From: Chamaecyparis obtusa | Lineage: Eukaryota; Streptophyta; Pinopsida; Cupressales; Cupressaceae | Length of the DNA stretch: 64,000 bases | NCBI GenBank assembly: GCA_027943335.1 | Contig: BSBK01001114.1 | Coordinates: 719,001 to 783,000, forward strand | Direction: 5' to 3' | Shown here: one piece after another, positions 46,206 through 58,109 of the stretch | How positions within the stretch are numbered: the stretch's first letter is position 1 | Layout: the number at the start of each line of letters is the position of its first letter | Position numbers and translations under genes: made by a program | The notes under the pieces: model-generated | What the model was told of the DNA's origin: nothing | The model's database searches: none | What the model saw: only the letters and a program-made list of their open reading frames with translations

Positions 46206-47761
46206 CCATCAAAGAATAATTTCCATTCTCTAGAAGAAAGATGCATGATAGAGGAATCTGTGAATTCCATTTGTAGTGGTGTATTAGCAATCATAGGTGC
46301 ATCTTCTAATTGATCAGCAATAACCTATCCTTTTATAGCTTTTCTTTCCACGTATTCAATGTCAAATTCACTTAAGAGCATAACCCATTTAGCTAATCTA
46401 CCTGTGAGGGCAGCTTTGCTTAGTAGGTACTTGAGGGGATCAATTTTAGCTACCAATTGTGTGGTATGAGCTAACATGTAGTGTCTCAATTTATGTGATG
46501 CAAAGATCATAGCTAGACAAGATTTATCAATCATTAAATAGTTCTTCTCATATGCAACCAATGTCCTACTGATATAGTATATAGCTCTTTCCTTTTTGTT
46601 CTCATCATGCTATGCTAGCAATGCCCCCAATGATGTATCTATTGTGGAGACATATAAGATCAATGGCTTCCCATGAATAGGAGGCATCAAGATAGGCGGA
46701 TTGGATAGATACGTCTTGATATGGTTAAATTTTTTCTCACATTCTTCATTCCATGCAAAGGTCACACCTTTATGTAATGTTTTTGTAAAAGGTTGTGATA
46801 TGAATCTTCTAATAGATTGGACTCTTCCTTGCAATGTCTTCATTTGACTAATATTCTTGGGAGGTTGCATCTCTATTATAGCCTTGACTTTAGCTGGATC
46901 AAATTCAATGCCCTTCTTTGAAACTATGTATCCTAAGAGCTTTCTGGAAGTGACACCAAAAGAACACTTCTTAGGATTTAGTCAGAGACTAAACCTTTCC
47001 ATTCTATCTAGGATCATGCTCAAGTCCTTTAGATGTTCAGTCCTGATCATAGATTTTGCTAATGTGTCATCAACATAATCTTCCATGGTTCGATGCATCA
47101 TGTCATGGAAAATAGATGTCATTGCTCTTTGATATGTAGCACCAGCATTTTTAAGCCCAAATGGCATGACATTCCAATAGAAGGTTCCCCATGCACATGT
47201 GAAAGTAGTTTTCTCTTGATCCTCTGGAGCAATTTTTATTTGGTTATAGCCAGAGAAACCATCCATCAAGGAATACATCTCGAAACCCACAGTCATATCC
47301 ACTATCATATCAATGTTTGATAGTGGAAAATCATCCCTAGGGCACACTCTATTCACATCTCTAAAGTTTTTGCACACTCTAATTGAACCATCTGGTTTAG
47401 AAATAGGTACAATATTAGAGATCCACTCTGCATAGTCAATAACTCAGATGAATCCAACTTTCAGAAGCTTCTCTAATTCAGCTTTTTCCAAGAGTGTAAC
47501 ATGAGGATGCATCTTTCTCAACTTTTGCTTGATAGGTTTGACATTTGGAGCAATAGATAAATGATGCATTATGAGATTAGGATCCAATCCTGGCATATCT
47601 GAATATTTCCATGCAAATTTGATCTTCTTCTCTATTAGGAATGTTGTAAAATTTTTCTTCTCTTCTTCTAATAATGATTGTGCTACATGTACCAATTGTG
47701 GTTCCTCTGTTGTACCCAAATTGATGGATTGGGTGGGCTCAATTAGAAATGGAGATCTATC
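46206..47761 (-). pseudogene. Element C RT + degenerate gypsy RNase H
   Basis: In phase with gag and protease. RT N-terminus 47719-47444 (KYSDMPGLDPNLIMHHL). Palm 47377-46982 with CKNFRDVNRVCPRDDFPL, SLMDGFSGYNQIKIAP, MPFGLKNAGATYQRAM and the catalytic YVDD. Thumb and connection 46870-46610 (SIRRFISQPFTK, FAWNEECEKKF). The gypsy RNase H 46690-46325 lacks the usual acidic residues (LILYVSTIDTSLGALL, YLMIDKSCLAMIFA), as is typical of Tat, where the following RNase H takes over. Stops at about 46980, 47380, 46607 and 46322. Confidence 0.88.
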
Positions 47762-48769
47762 CTATAAATGACTCGGAAGGACATTAAATATCTTATCCTT
47801 AGGTGCCTCAGAGAGGTTTTCACCTTTGGATACATCTTTTATTTTTACTTTTGTAGGTTTTGAGACTGCCACAAAGTGGTTTTCACCCTCAGAACTCTTT
47901 TTCTTTTTCTTTTTACTCTTATTTTTTTGACTAAGATATTTGATGTCTGACTCGGTCATGCTGACGCTCGGTTCATTGATGGAAGTCCTCATAGGCTCAA
48001 CTGCATTGAGGTAGCAAGCAAGGGCATAGTCATTCAGGAAGGTATAAATACCATGGCTCAAACTCATGGAGGTTTGATCAATAAGTTCTGGATATTTGAT
48101 AGTCAAAGTAGGGAAAGATTGGGAGATAGTGTTTATGGATATGGATCTGTCATCAATGGGCCTAACCTGATGCTTGAGTTCAAAGGTGATACTACAACTT
48201 AAGACATCCAATTCATGAATAGGCTCAATGTCATCATGGGAGTCCAATTCAGCCATAGGTGGATCAGACTCGATAGGTTCATCATTTCGCTCTAGACTTA
48301 CGTTGGTTTGAGGTGCATATTGGTGAATAACATCAACATGTTTCTCTATGATAAGCTCATCTAGTTCTAGGATGACTCCCCATTCATAGTCATTAGATTC
48401 ATCTTCTGATTCAAGATCTCTAGGAAATCTTAGAACATGAGTAAAGTCAGGGTGAATACCCCAAGAAGGGTTACCCTCAGATTCTAATTTGTATTCATAC
48501 TCATGAGAATCTGTCTCAGAATCAGTACCACTTCCCTCTTCTTGATTGTTTTTGAGATTAGCTAGTTCTTGTGTTGCAACTATCTCTTGATTGATAGTAG
48601 GTTCTTGTGTTTCTACTACATTAATTCTCTTGATAGGATCATCTTTATCATCAAGAAGGTCTTTGATCTCTTTAGGCAATTTTTCATAGGGGATGAGTTT
48701 TGAACTATCTGAATCACTATCTGATGGTTCTTTTTCTTCTTTCTTAAGAAGAGGTTCCCCTAGTGCGAT
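47762..48769 (-). pseudogene. Element C acidic linker between protease and RT
   Basis: About 305 codons open (48679-47762), rich in Glu, Asp and Ser (EEGSGTDSETDSHEYEYKLE), with a Lys run KNKSKKKKKKSSEG near its end. In phase with both neighbours. No domain recognised. Part of the polyprotein; could be a spacer processed away. Confidence 0.7.
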
Positions 48770-49930
48770 CTACTCTATGACATGAGAGAAATTACCTTTG
48801 AGGTGATAGGGTTTCTTCTTAAAGCCTAAGCCAAATTTATCTTTATTTTCTCTACCAGTATGTGGGAGAGGTGCCACGAGACCTTTTCCTCTGACTCCTA
48901 GAGGCCCTTGACCTGAATATCCCATCTTAGCTATTAATTTACCTCTTGGACCATATGACTTAGAAAGGAGTTTGGATACTATAGAGTCACTAGTTTGAAC
49001 AACTTGAGATTCAGGTTCATCTTTGTAGAGCCATGATAGCACAACTTCATCCTCTTCAAACTCTTTCTTGGATACTTGTTCTGCTACAAAATTATTTTTA
49101 TATGCTTTCAGAGGTTCTTTAGAGTCTGGTTTGGATTGTTTCAAAGATTGCCCATAAGACTTAGGCGAGATAGGGAGAGATGTCAAAGATAAGACTAGCT
49201 CAATAGTATATTCTCCCATACTATTTCCTTTGATATTAACCTCTTTGGCAAGATCTTCAATTTTAGATGTGGATGCTTCTTTAGTTGGTTCAATGGGAGA
49301 TTCTCTATTATTAGGCACAAGCTTATCTGCACTTTCCTTCAAGGTGTTGCAAGTTGTATTCAGATCTACGGGGATAGTAACCTCTACTCCTGCATAAGGA
49401 AACTTCAAACATTGATGGTATGTAGAAGGAATAGCTTGCATTTCATGTATCCATGGCCTCCCTAGAAGAATGTTGTAAGCCAAAGGTAGATCAAGCACTT
49501 GACAGATGGTATCTTTGATAACTGGACCTGCTCTGATAGGTAAGACAATGGTGCCTTTAGAAGATCTTTCTTATTCATCATAGGTTTTTATGGTGATCTT
49601 CTTTCAAGGATCAATAGCCAATTCTGAAAATCCCAATTGTGTGATCAAGTTGTAAGAACAAATGTTTAGGCTAGTGCCCCCATCTATCAACACACGTTTG
49701 ACTCTACGGTTCTGGATCAAGACTCCTATATGCAAAGGCTGATTATGTGGGTGACTCAAGGAGTTGTCATCTTCCTCTAAAAAGGAGATATATTGCAGAG
49801 ATGTAAGATGTCCAACCATAGTCTGGAACCTGTCTAAATCAAGGTCATCAGGAACATTGGAACTGAGCAAAGCTTTATCGAGAATGGCTCTATGAGCTGG
49901 AGATATTTGAAGCAACTCAAACATTGAGAT
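48770..49930 (-). pseudogene. Element C protease with G-patch-like tail
   Basis: Retropepsin-type domain: active site RVLIDGGTSLNICS (about 49690), with DGG in place of the usual DSG; a stop at 49604; then LAYNILLGRPWIHEMQAIPS (about 49440-49490), the conserved LLGRPW strand. Further on (about 48960-48870) GPRGKLIAKMGYSGQGPLG then GKGLVAP resembles a G-patch (Met-Gly-Tyr/Trp...Gly-x-Gly-x-x-Gly). G-patches next to proteases are known in betaretroviruses and some plant retroelements. A stop at 48770 separates it from the linker. Confidence 0.78.
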
Positions 49931-50085
49931 TTTCTCATTAGTGTGCTAGAGTTGTTGAACAATGCTATAAGATGTAGGCCTTGTATCCTTTGGATTGAAA
50001 GATTTGGAAGTAGCCTTCTGTTTAGAAGCAGATGAAAGATTAAAGGGCACCTTAGGGACATTTGATGAATCTGGGATTTGTCCTT

Positions 50086-51300
50086 TTAGATGCATTGGAG
50101 CTTGTGATCAAGTAACTGTGTTAGCTGAGAAATGATCTCTATCTCTTCATACAATTGTGATGACATTGCAACTTTCAGGGAGACATGGTTCAACCATATT
50201 GATGATAGCATTATTTCCAGGGTAGGCATAGTTGACTTTTGCCCCCATATTAGGTTGAGAAGTTGAAACTTCTTGACCATGTTTTAGAAATGGTTCTGTG
50301 AATGCTGTATGATCATTATTTCTCTTGGGATTGTCAATTGTGATGTCTCCACTATCGATCAGATCTTGAATGGTATGCTTCAAGTGGTAGCAACTACTAG
50401 TTTTGTGACCTTTACTCTGATAGAAATCATAGAATTCATTTTCTCTCCACCATTTTGGTTTGGGGTCCTGATCATTTGGTCAGATTGGTGGTAAAGAGAT
50501 GATGTTATCAGCCAGTAGAGTTTTCATAGCTAATTCTAAAGACTCTCCTAGAGGAGTAAATTTTTGATGTTTATCCCATCTTTTGTATTCTGGCTTCCTT
50601 TGAGATGGTTGAGAAGACTTTTTCTCTGAAGCTTTAATGGCTTGAGTGCCAAGAGTGAGATTGTAGGTAGGTGCCTTTGATGGGGCATGGACAGTGTCAA
50701 CAATGCCATTTGTGATGATGCCCTTATTCTTGTTCCAATTTTTGTTCTTGTCTTTGGAACTAGATCTAGATTTGTACTTGTCTTTTTGAAGTGTGATTTC
50801 TCCTTTTTTTACAAGCACTTTTTTGATTTTGATAGCATTAAGCACTTTTTCTTCTTTTTTTACAAGCACTTTTTAGAGTTTCTTCCTCATGCGTAATGAT
50901 ATCTTCAACATTAAAGTTGGGAGGAAGTTTAGCTCCTTGATGAGCTAGTTGTAAAAAGTATGCTTCTCTATTTTCTTTCAAGAAATGCCTCATCATCTTG
51001 TTAAATTCATCGTCATTTTGATAGCGAGCAATTTCTTCAGGTGTGGGTTCTTGATCTGCACCATGTCAAGATTGAGCTCTCTGAGAGCCAAAGTTTGTCC
51101 TGGCTTGAGACATGGTAGAATAGTGTGGACTCCCTAGATTAGATTGATGGGGGGTATGTTGAGTACCTATGTGAGTTGATGGAGGAGGTATGTAACCAGA
51201 TTTCAATTGATAGTTGCCAAGACCGTCATCCTCATAAAGACCAAAATTGATGAGTTGGAGTTTGGAGAGTGGTGATGGATTTCTTGTGAGAGGAAGCTCT
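50086..51300 (-). pseudogene. Element C gag
   Basis: Frames 50869-50480 and 50383-50147 are in phase with protease. The C-terminal knuckle-like stretch FYDFYQSKGHKTSSCYHLKH (about 50420-50370) is followed by TIQDLIDSGDI, typical of Tat gags. The middle is very Lys-rich, with a duplicated segment encoding SACKKRR near 50805-50875. An upstream stretch, RYQNDDEFNKMMRHFLKENR, lies at about 50970-51030. I do not see a standard capsid core, so part may be deleted. Several stops. Confidence 0.7.
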
Positions 51301-51764
51301 AGTCTCCACCATTCACCTCAAGTGAAACAAAAGAATAAGATCTAGATAACCAAAGAATGAATTGAATCAAGATGATCAAATGATGCAACCTTGTCAAGGT
51401 TTGATTGATTTGAAGATTTGATTAGATGTGGATGAAGGGTACTATGCCCTGGATGTATGGGTAGGTTCCCAAAAGATAGCAGACAAGATATCACAACACT
51501 TAGTCATTTTGATGATTGATTGAAGATTGATAGTTATGACAAGGTTTTGACATAGGATGATAAGGACTCAAATCGATTAAACATAAGGCTAAATTGGATT
51601 CAAAAGGCCACTTTAGGAAAATGATTGGATTCTTAATAGCTACTGCTCTGTTCCTGACACAGTGATTCATTCGATAGATTATGAAATTAGGCTGAAAAAG
51701 CTAAATATCTGGCAATTCTGACAATTTTTTGACAACTTAAAAAAATTTCCCAAACGACACTCTG

Positions 51765-51990
51765 CAGACTTGTACGACAGTGGGTATGCTATGAAATGAT
51801 AGTTGCAAAACTCGTACGATAGTTGGGTAGCAATGAAACGATAGTTGAAAATCTCATACGATAGTTGCAAGATTTTGACTTTGAGAATTTGCTGGCATGG
51901 AAACTCGTACAACACTGGTACTCAATCATATGATAGATGGGTTGTAATGAAATGACACTTGGAAAAACTCATATGACTTTTGACTTCCTG
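51765..51990. repeat. CTCGTACGAYAGT repeat cluster 1
   Basis: Degenerate units of about 55 bp built on ACTCGTACGATAGTTGGGTA and a second half with GAAACGATAGTTG. Confidence 0.7.
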
Positions 51991-52722
51991 AAATGATTTT
52001 TGACTCTAGAAAGGATTTTACGTCAATTTTTGCAAAATTTTGAGTTTGTAGAGTCAGATTGTTTGCAAATTTCAATGTCCAGATTTGAGGATTGTAACAG
52101 ATTTGTTCATTTTTAGTAACCAGATAGATAAAAAAGCACACAAAATAGCAAGCAAGTGATTTCAAGCATGTCTGAAAACAATGAACAAGGGTAAAAGAAA
52201 CCTTGCGCATGAACAATCAAGTGACTTATTCATTCTAATCCTCAGAAGTGTTAATTGTGTACATTCCAAAATGTTTTGCAATGATGCACATATACCCTAG
52301 AAAATGAAAATTTGGCCTCGCTAGGGTTTTTAGTAATGGTTTGACTCTGCAACTTTTATGATTCAAAGGGGTGAACTCCAATCCCGGTGCACCAGGGTTT
52401 TGATACAGTCCAAGAACTTAATCTTCAGGAGCTACTAGGGAGATCTGACAACCCAACAATGAACCATACTTGTGGAGATTTCTTCCACAAGGACATTTAT
52501 ATAGCGGTTGTCACTACCATGATGAAAATGGCTATTATCGCTTGAGGTTCTGTCAACGTAGTTTTACCTATGAAGGGAGTGTCTACTATGGTTAACCCTC
52601 TCTCAAGGTGACTCACAATAGTATACCACAAGGGGACTTGGCTCTAGATCTAAGGTTTTTGACACCTTTTCACTTTTAACCCAAACAAAGCAAGCAGATT
52701 AATCCGACACGCTAAGACAAAG

Positions 52723-52918
52723 TTTTGCTTCACCAAGGTCTATGGTGTCAACTCCATGTGATCTATCAACCTCTCCAGGGAGAGAATGTATCAATCAATA
52801 AGAGAAGGTGCACTAACCAATTTTGATTCACCAAAGCTCGTGATGTCAACCCCACGTGATCTATCAACCTCTCCTAGGAGAGAATGTATCGATCAATAAG
52901 AGAAGATGCACTAACCAA
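52723..52918. repeat. 98-bp tandem duplication
   Basis: Units 52723-52820 and 52821-52918, each with TGATCTATCAACCTCTCC, GAGAGAATGTAT and GCACTAACCAA. Confidence 0.92.
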
Positions 52919-53699
52919 GTTGAATGTGAAATGCACTAAGTATCCTCCCTACCTACAAGGATTCTATCATCAAGAAGGATTTAACTGGGAATCCAATCTC
53001 TCAAGAATCATGAATAGTGTTCATAGGGCCTAATTACTATGTGAGCATAGATGTATGTTTCCAAAAGCAAATCTACCAAAAGTACCCAAAAAGCAGAAAG
53101 AGGAACACTTAATGCTTAAAGAGAATATGAGATGAGTCCACAAGGTGGAACACTTAACACCTCACACAAGCTGAAAACAAGTCCCCAACTTAGAAAACAA
53201 GTGAGTTCCTAAAAGCACAAATGGGTTGCCAAGTGGAACACTTAACACTTTTGTCCTGCTGACCTCTCCCCTTTAATGTGGCGTTGATATTGCAACCACG
53301 GGGCAGAATGAGGGGTCGGCGGATTAGTGAGTCCAATAACCCAAAATAGCAATCAAGATCAATCACAAGTAATCTAAGACTGCTAATAAATACTTAAGAT
53401 GTCACAACCTAGTATCAATTATGCAAGTGTGTAAAACAAAAGCATGAAAAGAATCACCCAAGCTAGACACATGAGAGATTTATTTTAAGCCCAAATTGAA
53501 ATATTATCAGTGCAAGTGGAATACCTGAGATCCTCGCAACATGCTTAGTAGATTTTTACCTGATTTTAGCAAACTTTATGCTTTTTTCAATCAAAACCAG
53601 CAAGAGTCAATAAAAAATAGAGAATTCCAACTGTTAAGATTAGCTGTTAGTCAAAATCTGAAAATCAAATCTGACAAACTGCCTAAAAAATGAAATGAC

Positions 53700-53950
53700 A
53701 ATTGAAATTTGATGCCTAAACTCGTACGATAGTGGGTCTATTACTAGATGATAGTAAGAAACTCGTATGATAGTGGGTATGCTCCCAGACGATAGTCTGG
53801 AAACTCGTACGACACTAGGTGTCTGATGAAATGATAATCTAGCTTCCAAACAACAGTGGGTGCCTGATGAAATGATACTCGGTCAACTGTCATATGACAG
53901 CAGGCTCAAACTCATATGACTTTTGTCAGAAACTTGTACGAAGATTGTAC
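53700..53950. repeat. CTCGTACGAYAGT repeat cluster 2
   Basis: Same motif as 51765-51990 (AACTCGTACGATAGTGGGT, GAAACTCGTACGACACTAGG). The unit GTGCCTGATGAAATGATA occurs twice in slightly different forms. Confidence 0.7.
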
Positions 53951-54037
53951 GGACAAAAAATAAAAATCATATTTTTACACAGAAACTGAGGAGAAAAAGA
54001 TAGAAATTGATAGAATTGAATTGGAAACCCATTTCAG

Positions 54038-54056
54038 GGCCCCACGGTGGGCGCTA
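54038..54056 (-). other. Element C primer binding site
   Basis: Minus strand TAGCGCCCACCGTGGGGCC, four bases from the LTR. The usual form starts TGGCGCCCACCGTGGGG, so the second base has changed G to A. Common in plant gypsy elements. Confidence 0.85.
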
Positions 54057-54060
54057 GAAA

Positions 54061-55305
54061 TGTGTGTGAAAATTGTACTTGATCTGTAGACACAACACTT
54101 CAGTAAAACATTAGAGGTTAGCAAAAATAAAAATCATGCAAAATTGAAATGTAATTTAACCAAGTGATTTACTGCCTTCTAGTAGGTGCAAGATTGATGT
54201 TCTCAGATTGTTATCGAGATCAGTGACCTAGACGACACCTAAATGAAGGATTTGAATGCAATTGATCTAGATATGAATTGAATGCAATTAATCTATTTTT
54301 TTTTTTGATATTTTCTATGCAATAATATGAAAAATGATATGAAATATATGATATGTAAAAAATGATATGCTATGAATTGATCTAACAATAATATGAAAAC
54401 AAAAGTGATCTCACAACAATGTTGATTCACAATAAGCTTTGATCCTTCCAATTGCAATTCTCCAGCGTGATTGTGCGAAAATATCCCATCCTTTGAGATG
54501 AGCTGAGGCCTTGATTTATAAAAATCCAGGGCTTTGGAGGTGCATGGAAGAAAGCCATAAATCACTCAGATTAACTCAGCTTGATTTTTGAGTTATTTGA
54601 TAATAAAGATAATTTAATTCACAAAAACATGCAAATCATGCAAAAACAACTTTTTAACTCAAATTAGAAGTTTAGATCAACTTTAAAACTCAAAAAGGAT
54701 GTTGAGTTCTAAAAAGTCAACACTTTGCATTGATTTTCTAATTTGGAGTTTAACTATTTCTTTGATTGTGCACATAGATAATTATGAATTAATAAATAAA
54801 TAAAGTGATTTATGCTCAACTTAACTGATTTTTGAAAATAAATAATTGATTTATGGGTTAATCAATTATTTAATCAAACTTTTATTAAAAATTGTATTAT
54901 TAAATAATGACAACTTGCTTTAATTAATTAAATAAGAATTTAATCAATTATTCATAAGATATTAGATTTATTGTCAAAATTAAATAATACAATTAATAAT
55001 AGATAGAATTAAATTTAATTACATAATTAAGTGGCAAGATATTAAATCTAATTAATTAAATATGAAAATATTCAATTAATCAAACTTAGGATAAATGTGA
55101 TTTATTACCAAATAATCATTAAATTAAAGATAATTAAGATAATTAGGAATATTACTAGAAATATTCCCTGATGCAGAATTTAAGATAATCAATTAGGATT
55201 CGATGATGTTTAGATGTGCCTTAGGTTAGGACTTTGATGTTGATTTCATTCAAATTGTTGATATAGAAGATTAATGAACTTATAGCCCATTTTTGGGGTA
55301 TTACA
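54061..55305 (-). repeat. Element C 5' LTR (1,245 bp)
   Basis: TG...CA ends; abuts the primer site on its left. Confidence 0.95.
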
Positions 55306-56324
55306 AAAATGAGTAGGTGAAAGTTGATCGAGCGTGATAGAAGGCATTGCATTTTATTTGATCATGAATGCTCTCTGAAATGACCAATCATGTTTTCTAT
55401 TCAAATTTTTTTGGTGTTTTTTTTTTCCCATATTCAGTAGATAAAAATCATGGCAGCAACCACTTAGCCATCTTTTTGATGCTCTAGGTATTTTACAAAG
55501 ATATAGGTATGTGGATTTATCATTTAGTTGCTTGCAATTATTGGTCAAATGCAAATATTTTGTCAAGTTGAAAGGGCAAGATATCAGTTTGGTGTTTTCG
55601 GTTTATGTTAAAAGTTGATTTGGTAAAATCCTCAAAAAACACACTACATGTTCTAAAATGTAAAGAAGTTGAATGTTAAATGTAAGATATATATCTCATC
55701 CGTAGTAATCAAAAGAAAGGACATGAAACTTATAAGGAGATTTACCAATCCAAAAATATAAGGGAATAGGAAACATGATTGTTACCTTATGAATTGGTTT
55801 TTGAGGTGCACAATCTTCATCAATCTCCTGAGAACAAGACCCCTCCTCATGAAAAATGCATTTAACAGATTAAACAAATCTACAAAACTGAACCAATGGC
55901 ATGTTTAGAACAAAGAAATAGATTGATAATAATATGCTGAAAATTCTATTATGTTTAATACACGCAAAAGGACCAGTCCCAAAAATTCTTAAACATACTT
56001 TATCTGATATGATAATAACATGCTAATTAAACTAATAAATGTGTTATATGCATTTAATTTTCCAATTACTAATTACACAAAAAAAAAATTACAAAACTGA
56101 ACCAATGGCATGTTCTTCGTGTGGTACAAGGAAGATTTGGCTATGAAAAAAAAAAGTGAAACGGCCTCATCATTTTTATTTCGATTGGAGAGAGGAGTGA
56201 AAGCTGAGCATGAGAGAAGGTATGTGATTTCTTCATCTTTTGAGCATCTGCCATCATATTCGACTGCAAATTTCAAATGCATTGCATTTTATTTGATCAC
56301 AAATGCTCTCTGAAATGACCACAT

Positions 56325-56400
56325 TCTACTGGTGTCGTGCCCAAGCCCGTGCTTTATCTCCATTATTTGATATTATTGGTGCTTGTGCTCAAGGATATCA
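56325..56400 (+). repeat. Coding-like block (IIGACAQGY), copy 2 of 3
   Basis: Plus frame reads WCRAQARALSPLFDIIGACA then QGYQFTIF. Related copies at 40858-40890 and 57362-57440. Source gene not recognised. Confidence 0.45.
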
Positions 56401-57361
56401 ATTCACTATTTTCAAATGTTTGGATCGTTTAGATAGTTACATTTCCTAACTGTTCCTCTAGTACACAGCCAGGAAATGTAACTATCTAATGATTATATGT
56501 AATGTTGAATGGATTAAATGCTTTATTCTTGGTAGGAGTGAATAGAAGTAATAGTGTGTATTAAATACAATTTAGTCACTTATTGAATTCTTTGGAGACT
56601 ACTGGTTTGACTGTCCATGCGCTACCAGTGACTGAGATTCATTAAAGGATACAAAACCCTTCATTTTGGGGTTATTGTGTGTGGATTCAAATGTAGGTTT
56701 GATTTGGTTAATGTTTAGAAGAGATCAATAAAGTATTTAAAGACAATCTTACATGTTTGGAGAGGTTTGAGAGGCACTTATCATGACTGTACCCTCACAA
56801 ACATTGGCACAGACTGGTTTTACTAAGTTTCCTTTCTCTATTTTGAGGTTTCCTTTCTCTGCCGCAGGGGTACAGTCAGAGGGTTCATTGACAAAATGAT
56901 CCTTCAAATGGTTACTATGAATATGAATGATTTGATATAGCATATTGCTCATTTTACTTGAAGTTTGGAATAGCTTGTGCAAGGGTGAAAGTAGTTTTGA
57001 TCATTTTGGTCGTGATTGTTCCTCTACACAGTTAGGAAATGTAACTATCTAAAGATTATATGTAATGTTGAATGGATTAAATGCTTTATTCTTGGTAGAA
57101 GTGAATGGAAGGAATAGTGTTGGTGTTAGGTTTCATTTATTATTGAATTCAATGGTTTCTAAGATGTGTTGAGGAGTTTGCTCCTTGTTTAATGTTAACT
57201 GTTCCTGCACAATCCACTCATACAATAGTGAAGTTACAAAACTGAACTGATGCCATGTTTACAACAAAAAAATAGAATGATAATAATATACTAAAAATTC
57301 TATTCTATTTAATACACACCAAAGGACTGCATTCTAAATTGTTGTCACTGAAATGATCACA

Positions 57362-57440
57362 TTCTACTGGTGTCGTGCCCTAGCCCATGTTTTAACTCCA
57401 TTATTTGATGTTATTGGTGCTTGTGCTCAAGGATATCCAT
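57362..57440 (+). repeat. Coding-like block (VIGACAQGY), copy 3 of 3
   Basis: Plus frame WCRALAHVLTPLFDVIGACA then QGYP; same codon register as the copy at 56325. Confidence 0.45.
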
Positions 57441-57927
57441 TTTTTTGAAATGTTGACTGTGGTTATCAAATGGACAGCCCATGAGCTTCTAGCTAGGCAC
57501 CATTTGTATTGATAGCTTAGGGCATCAAATGTATTGTATCATTGATAGTTGATACTTTGTTAAAATGAAATAGGACAAATAATGATTTTTATTTAGTTTC
57601 TCTATTTTGATCCCTAAGTGGCTTACAACCCTAGAGAAGTATATGTAGATTTATGGATGTAGTTGTAGCATACATAGCAGCCAATAATTCATAATAAATC
57701 CATGCATCCAATTTGAATAGCAATTAATACAAAGAACTAGGGTCCTCCAATGGCCCAATTATCTAGACCTTGACTGTCCCCTCAACTAGTGACCCTTCAA
57801 AATTGGGTTATCATGCAATCAGTGAGTGATCCTTCATTCTCCTGGTGAGCTTCTAGGTAGGCACCATTTTTATATTTGATAGCTTAGGGCATTAAATGTA
57901 TATTGTATCATTGATAGTTGAGACTTT

Positions 57928-58109
57928 GCTAGTATCAATTTCTGGGTTTGATTGTGTATAATTTTTTCCATCAACATTTCAAATCATACTACATGATCCA
58001 TCATTAGGATGCTAGAGAGAAACGAACATGATATGATGGATCATGTAGTATGATCCAAAATGTTGATAGAAAAAATTATACACAATCGAACCTAGAAACC
58101 GATACTAGC
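57928..58109. repeat. 182-bp foldback
   Basis: Arms 57928-58004 and 58033-58109 (GCTAGTATC... / ...GATACTAGC) with a 28-nt loop. MITE-sized; lies within the mosaic. Confidence 0.88.

Larger units (their letters stand above)
51301..54037 (-). other. Element C 5' leader, non-coding with repeats
   Basis: No coding frame. Contains two clusters of CTCGTACGA-based repeats, a 98-bp tandem duplication and stretches of ordinary sequence. A long leader between LTR and gag is common in Tat/Ogre elements. Confidence 0.6.
40956..55305 (-). mobile_element. Ty3/gypsy element C (Tat), full length, 14.3 kb
   Basis: LTRs at 54061-55305 (5') and 40956-42202 (3'), both TGTGTGTG...GGGGTATTACA. Flanks AAAAC (40951-40955) and AAAAT (55306-55310) look like a TSD with one transition. 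The primer site abuts the 5' LTR and a good polypurine tract abuts the 3' LTR. Coding order gag, PR, G-patch-like, RT, gRNH, aRNH, IN: classical Tat. About 2.7 kb of leader and 2.2 kb of 3' non-coding DNA. In the first 240 LTR bases I count 9 differences. Dead: stops, one frameshift and altered integrase catalytic residues. Confidence 0.95.

Noticed and set aside
54293..54565. 90-codon open frame present in both LTRs of element C (also 41190-41462)
   Set aside because: Conserved only because LTRs are duplicates; composition is low-complexity, no start context or motif, and no differences that show coding constraint.
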